Below are positions 60,422-64,000 of a DNA stretch of 64,000 nt, one piece after another. The notes below the pieces were generated by a model. It made no database searches. It was not told where the DNA came from and saw only the letters and a program-made list of their open reading frames with translations. The stretch spans positions 2,349,501 to 2,413,500 of the forward strand of contig NZ_JQNB01000001.1 of assembly GCF_000745005.1 (NCBI RefSeq). Direction: 5' to 3'. The number at the start of each line of letters is the position of its first letter. Position 1 is the first letter of the stretch. Source of the DNA: Luteibacter sp. 9135 (lineage in GTDB: Bacteria; Pseudomonadota; Gammaproteobacteria; Xanthomonadales; Rhodanobacteraceae). Position numbers and translations under genes: made by a program.

Positions 60422-61651
60422 TCAGAGACTCGGACCTGACGTGTGCTGCGTCGATGTCGGCGTGGGCGTCAGTGGTGTCAGTGGCTGAGTCGGAGCCTGT
60501 TCCTGCAGCGGCTGTGTCTGCTGCTGGACCTGAGCCTGTGTCGCCGCACGCGCCAGGTGGGCGTCGACGATCTGGGTGCTCTGTGCCAGCGGCGTGTTCA
60601 ACCCCCGAACCACGTCGACCTCGGCCATCGACTTGAAGGGTGACTTGAGGTCGCCCTGCACGGCGTACATCGTGCGGGCATCGTCGCTGAGTACGACGTG
60701 GTCGATGCGGCTCATCTGGGCCAGCACTGCGGACGTGGCAAGCGAGCCGGACAACTGGCTGCTCTGCAGCGAAGGCTCACGCCCGTACTCGCGATCGATA
60801 CGGCAGACGCCAGCGTCGGCCTGCGTGTACAGACCGTTGGCCTTGTGGCTGGGATCGGCGAGCGTGGCCGTCACCGACTTTTCTTGGGCCGCTTTGAGCG
60901 CTTCGAACGTCTTGGGGCCTGCGACGCCATCGTCCTTCAGGCCGTGGTCGCGCTGGAAGGCCTTCAGTGCGGCTTCGGTGTTGGCGCCAAACTTGTGATC
61001 GGTGCCGAGCGGCGTGCCGTCGGGATTCTTGTAACCCAGCTTCTGTAGCGAGGCCTGGAGTTCGCCAACGTCCTTGCTGTCGTCGTTCTTGCGGAGGACG
61101 CCTTTGTCGGCGTGACTGTCGGCCGCGTGGCTTTTACCGTTTCCTTGGCTGTGGGCCGGTTGGTCATGGCCCGTGGCTAGGGCCAGGCCCTTGCGCATGG
61201 TGGGTCCATTGGCGATTTCGATGAGGTTCTTGGCGTAGTTGGGATCGGTCGCATAGCCGGCCGCCTGCAACGCCTTGGCTTCGCCTTCGAGGTTGCCCTT
61301 GACGCCCGGATCGTTCAAGCCGTGCTTGGCGTAGGTCGGGTTTTCCTGCACGAACTTGATACGGTCCTTGATCGATTCCTCGTACGACCCGTACACCCGG
61401 AACTTGGCATCCTCCATGACCCGATGATGGTTCCGGAACTCAGGAACATGGAAGGTCTTGGACTCGCCGTGCCAGCCTGAGTCGGCCTTGATGTTGTAAA
61501 GATTGTTCGTTCCAGCCAGCGTCTTCTGGCCCCAGCCTGTTTCTGCGGCAGCCTGCGCTAGAAGCAGTTTCTCCGAGACACCAGTTTCCTGTGCGACCTT
61601 GTGCACGGCGGGGTAGATATCGACGATGAACTGTTGCTGCGGCGTCGTCAT
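60422..61651 (-). CDS. X-T4SS effector: glucosaminidase with peptidoglycan-binding and XVIPCD domains
   Basis: A 409-residue toxin. Residues about 5-150 form a FlgJ-type N-acetylglucosaminidase with the catalytic Glu37 in AAAETGWGQ, and NNLYNIKA further on. A peptidoglycan-binding domain spans about 192-253 (KDVGELQASLQKLGYKN), followed by an XVIPCD at about 262-365 (DPSHKANGLYTQADAGVCRI, then RIDHVVLSDDARTMYAVQG) and a Gln/Pro/Thr-rich tail. There is no signal peptide. The gene is 17 bp after an exported protein on the same strand, the probable immunity partner, and 107 bp before virD4. Confidence 0.95.
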   Translation of the reverse strand: MTTPQQQFIVDIYPAVHKVAQETGVSEKLLLAQAAAETGWGQKTLAGTNNLYNIKADSGWHGESKTFHVPEFRNHHRVMEDAKFRVYGSYEESIKDRIKFVQENPTYAKHGLNDPGVKGNLEGEAKALQAAGYATDPNYAKNLIEIANGPTMRKGLALATGHDQPAHSQGNGKSHAADSHADKGVLRKNDDSKDVGELQASLQKLGYKNPDGTPLGTDHKFGANTEAALKAFQRDHGLKDDGVAGPKTFEALKAAQEKSVTATLADPSHKANGLYTQADAGVCRIDREYGREPSLQSSQLSGSLATSAVLAQMSRIDHVVLSDDARTMYAVQGDLKSPFKSMAEVDVVRGLNTPLAQSTQIVDAHLARAATQAQVQQQTQPLQEQAPTQPLTPLTPTPTSTQHTSGPSL

Positions 61652-61668
61652 GGTTAAGGTCCTTGTCC

Positions 61669-62304
61669 TTACTTCGACGGATGGGCGGGAAGGGTGGCGG
61701 TAAACGGCATCCGCTTGTTTGGATCAGCCATCAGGAAATACTGTCCCGAGACCTTGATCTGGCCATGGTCTTCGTGAAAGCCCTCCTTGCCCTTGTCGAC
61801 CCACGATGAATAGGCCGCGTCGACACCCGGCACGTCAGCGTACCGGTCGCTCACGATCTTCCCGTCAGCTGGAGATAGCTCGACCACGTTAAGTAGAGTC
61901 TGCGACAGCGACGTGGCCTGGTTGGTGTCGCTCTGCACCAGTACGAACAGCGATCCACCCATGGCGAAGCAGTGGGTAGCCCGATTCTGATAATAGTCGG
62001 GCGATACCGGGATAGCGGTGACCCAGCGTAGCTGCTGTGTCCGTGCATCCTTGAAATAGACAAAGGCACGACCGTTCATGCCTTCCTTCGTGACATTTCC
62101 CGCGACGCATTCGCCGCCTTCGACGGAAGTGGAGCCGTAAGCGCTGAAAGCCTTCGGTACTTTTGTGGAAGTGGCCGTCGTGGTGGGAACCTTGGCAGCA
62201 TCGGCTGCGATGACGGTACTCGGAAGGACGACCAGCTGCGCTGTCAGCAGGCCCACCAACCATCGTGTGTTCAAGTAGGCGGACTTCGAACGGTCAGTCG
62301 TCAC
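61669..62304 (-). CDS. Exported candidate immunity protein for the glucosaminidase toxin
   Basis: A 211-residue protein. A hydrophobic N-terminal segment (WLVGLLTAQLVVLPSTVIAADA) directs it across the inner membrane. The mature part is about 175 residues with two Cys and segments such as GRAFVYFKDARTQQLRWVTAIPVSPDYY; no enzyme motif is evident. The start is GTG 62304, chosen because AGGAG lies six bases before it; an in-frame ATG at 62358 lacks such a site. It ends 17 bp before the glucosaminidase toxin gene, the same order as the LprI/toxin pair. Its fold is not recognised, so the immunity assignment is by position. Confidence 0.75.
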   Translation of the reverse strand: MTTDRSKSAYLNTRWLVGLLTAQLVVLPSTVIAADAAKVPTTTATSTKVPKAFSAYGSTSVEGGECVAGNVTKEGMNGRAFVYFKDARTQQLRWVTAIPVSPDYYQNRATHCFAMGGSLFVLVQSDTNQATSLSQTLLNVVELSPADGKIVSDRYADVPGVDAAYSSWVDKGKEGFHEDHGQIKVSGQYFLMADPNKRMPFTATLPAHPSK

Positions 62305-62310
62305 GTTTAT

Positions 62311-62315
62311 CTCCT
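62311..62315 (-). promoter_or_regulatory. Ribosome-binding site deciding a GTG start
   Basis: AGGAG on the minus strand, six bases before GTG 62304. This site favours GTG over the upstream in-frame ATG at 62358 for the candidate immunity gene. Confidence 0.75.
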
Positions 62316-62364
62316 GTTTGACGGTCACGCTTGTCTGCGCGGTGGTAACGGCTTTCATCCGCGC

Positions 62365-63849
62365 TTACAGCCCTGGACCGGGTGCGTTGTGATCGCGGGT
62401 GGGCGGCTGCTGCTGAGCCTGTGCTTGCGCCTGCGCCGCCTGCGCCTGCGAGGCCTGCTGCGCCGCACGGTTCCATGCCTCGCTGCTTTGCGCCACGCTC
62501 GTATTCACGGCCTGCTCGGTGGGGACCTCGGTAACCCGCTTCAAGGGGGATTCGGGCGTACCCTGCACGCCGTAGATGCGCTGCGCATCGTCGCTCAGCA
62601 CCGCGCTGTCGATGCGCTGCAGGCCGTCCTGGCGTGCCTTGACCACCAGGCTACCGGCGACGTTGTCACTGACCACGTCCGGCTGGCGGCCCTGCGCCTT
62701 GTCCATGGCATGCACGGCCTTTTGTGCCTGCTGGAACATCGGGTGGTCGGGGTGGGCGGCGTGGTCCAGGGGAACGGTCGGTTTGTCATGGCTGAACCAC
62801 GCGCCTGGGTGCGTCACGGTGTTCCACGCGGCATGGGCTTTTTCCTCGGCGGCGTGGAAGCCGTCCGCGATATCACGGCCCACGTGCTGCACGCCTTCCT
62901 TGAGGTGGTCGAAGCCTTCCCTGGCCTGCTGCGTTACATGCTCGACGCCGTGCTCGACGGCAAGTACCCCGGCACCCACGGCCTCGCCCACGCGGTGCTC
63001 GATGTTGTCTTTCAGCTCACCGATCGCCTTGGGAATCTCCCAGCTGGCGGACAGGCCCAGGCGAATGTCGCGAACATCGTTGCGGTAGCGATCCACCATG
63101 TTCTCGTGCGCCGTGTACCGCGCCTGGTTTTCCGGATCGATGATGGAGTGACCCAGCAGCTTGCTGTTGGGCACGAAGTTGTCGATGGCGTGGGCGCTGA
63201 AGTCCGTGGCTTTGATGGGGTTGCGCGGAGTGAGGATGCTGCCGTCGTCCTTGTAGCCGGCGCGGGATAGCGTGTCGATGTCCTGCTGTGCCGCGTAGAT
63301 GCGCACTTCGCCGAAATGCGGGCTGGCCGCACTGACCAGATCACCGGCGCGTACGTGGTCGATGACCTGCGTACCCCCTTCGGGTACGTTACCCCGCAGG
63401 CTGGCGGCGCCATAGGCGTTGAAGGTCTCGCCGTGCAGGCCGAACTTCGACGCGTTGAGCTCCGCCAGCGTACCGCCCAGCGAATGGCCAGTCACCGTCA
63501 CCTGCAGGGGGCGATGGTGCAAATCGGCATCGAGTTTGGCGCGCTCGAGCACGCGCTGGGTGAAGGCCTCCGAATCGGCCTGCTGGAGGTTGATCCCGGC
63601 CAGCACCATGCCGGCATCCACGCCACCGTCCTGCACCGGTTCGCGCTTGAACTCGGTGCCGCGATACGCGATGACGACCTCGCCCGTATCCATGCGGCGG
63701 TAGGCCGTGGCCTGGAAGCCGGTGACCGGGTTGTTGGCCACGTCGATCGCTTCGTAATTGACGCCGCCCAGTTCCTTGGGTTTGTTGAGTACGGGATCCT
63801 GGTAGGCATCCTGCGAAAGCAGCGCGTAGTCGGTCGATGAGAGGCTCAC
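62365..63849 (-). CDS. X-T4SS effector: class-3 lipase with XVIPCD domain
   Basis: A 494-residue toxin. The N-terminal alpha/beta-hydrolase of lipase class 3 has VVIAYRGTEF near 60 and TGHSLGGTLAE with nucleophile Ser123. A helical middle region (about 255-355) is amphipathic with a HVGRDIADGFHAAEEKAH part. The XVIPCD follows (about 365-465: HPMFQQAQKAVHAMDKAQG, then RIDSAVLSDDAQRIYGVQG) with a Gln/Ala-rich tail. No signal peptide. The start is GTG 63849 with GAGGAGAAG before it. The preceding gene overlaps it by four bases (GTGA). It probably degrades phospholipids of target cells. Confidence 0.95.
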   Translation of the reverse strand: MSLSSTDYALLSQDAYQDPVLNKPKELGGVNYEAIDVANNPVTGFQATAYRRMDTGEVVIAYRGTEFKREPVQDGGVDAGMVLAGINLQQADSEAFTQRVLERAKLDADLHHRPLQVTVTGHSLGGTLAELNASKFGLHGETFNAYGAASLRGNVPEGGTQVIDHVRAGDLVSAASPHFGEVRIYAAQQDIDTLSRAGYKDDGSILTPRNPIKATDFSAHAIDNFVPNSKLLGHSIIDPENQARYTAHENMVDRYRNDVRDIRLGLSASWEIPKAIGELKDNIEHRVGEAVGAGVLAVEHGVEHVTQQAREGFDHLKEGVQHVGRDIADGFHAAEEKAHAAWNTVTHPGAWFSHDKPTVPLDHAAHPDHPMFQQAQKAVHAMDKAQGRQPDVVSDNVAGSLVVKARQDGLQRIDSAVLSDDAQRIYGVQGTPESPLKRVTEVPTEQAVNTSVAQSSEAWNRAAQQASQAQAAQAQAQAQQQPPTRDHNAPGPGL

Positions 63850-64000
63850 GGATGCTTCTCCTCGGCATGCAGCGTCACGGAGAACGTGGCGTTGGCTTCA
63901 TCCTGGTACTGCGCGCGATTCGCCTCACCCACGTCGACACGATCCATCTGCGTCGTCGCATAGGACCGGTTGGAGTAGTAGCGCGTGGCGGCCTTGCCTT
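63846..64000 (-). CDS. 3' end of a gene upstream of the lipase toxin (candidate immunity)
   Basis: Only 50 C-terminal residues are visible, ending NATFSVTLHAEEKHP, and the gene continues beyond the window. Its stop overlaps the GTG of the lipase toxin, so the two are translationally coupled. By analogy with the other two pairs it is probably the immunity protein of the lipase toxin. No family can be named from this fragment. Confidence 0.6.
   Translation of the reverse strand, partial: GKAATRYYSNRSYATTQMDRVDVGEANRAQYQDEANATFSVTLHAEEKHP

Noticed and set aside
1-64000. tRNA or rRNA genes
   Set aside because: No cloverleaf with a T-loop and matching acceptor stem, and no rRNA motif, was recognised by eye; a tRNAscan run would settle it.

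Overview
The window reads as a chromosomal segment of a GC-rich gammaproteobacterium of the order Xanthomonadales (Lysobacterales), most likely a Rhodanobacteraceae member of the Luteibacter/Dyella type. The grounds are the coding style, the GTAGGAG-headed REP elements, the CRP/Clp-type site, and above all the C-terminal XVIPCD domains on three toxins next to a VirD4 gene, which is a Xanthomonadales hallmark. The genus is inferred, not proven. No tRNA, rRNA, transposase, integrase or CRISPR array was recognised.

Regions. (1) 1-8455: a chemotaxis operon (cheA 3' end, cheW, receptor, cheR, cheD, cheB, second receptor, STAS protein), closed by a strong terminator and with a FliA-like promoter before cheW. 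(2) 8467-12403: repeats, a consensus CRP/Clp site, then a glycine-rich lipoprotein paired with a TpsB/FhaC-type outer-membrane pore. (3) 12499-25201: mostly housekeeping genes (catalase-family protein, phbB-like reductase, gluQ, htpX, htpG, AEC carrier, hslR, mutS) and one large exported protein of unknown function. (4) 25333-28899: a marR / isochorismatase-like / MFS operon whose MFS gene carries a 3' frameshift, then a LysR regulator. (5) 29066-44427: a response regulator with an AraC-type output, a 1180-residue beta-propeller hybrid sensor kinase, a 3004-residue two-partner-secretion adhesin with 27 MBG/YDG repeats, and its TpsB pore, all on one strand. (6) 44673-48035: small accessory genes of lower GC by eye (DUF6496 histone-like protein, iron-permease-family protein, orphan small ORFs, DUF1349). 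(7) 48404-55062: PI-PLC-like enzyme, GH92 mannosidase and TonB-dependent receptor opposite a TetR regulator, suggesting a scavenging locus for mannosylated or GPI-type glycans. (8) 55164-64000: an X-type type IV secretion locus with VirD4 and three XVIPCD toxins, each directly preceded by a probable inhibitor gene.

How the parts work together. The che genes encode an adaptation system (CheR, CheB, CheD) around a receptor ending in a CheR/CheB-docking-like pentapeptide. Region 5 looks like a self-contained surface-sensing and adhesin-export module. Region 8 is an interbacterial killing module with matching self-protection genes; the T4SS channel genes must lie outside the window. The least described features are the lipoprotein/TpsB pair, the kinase with Glu in place of the receiver Asp, the three-repeat periodicity of the giant adhesin, the exported protein at 20106-22166, and the unassigned immunity candidates of region 8.
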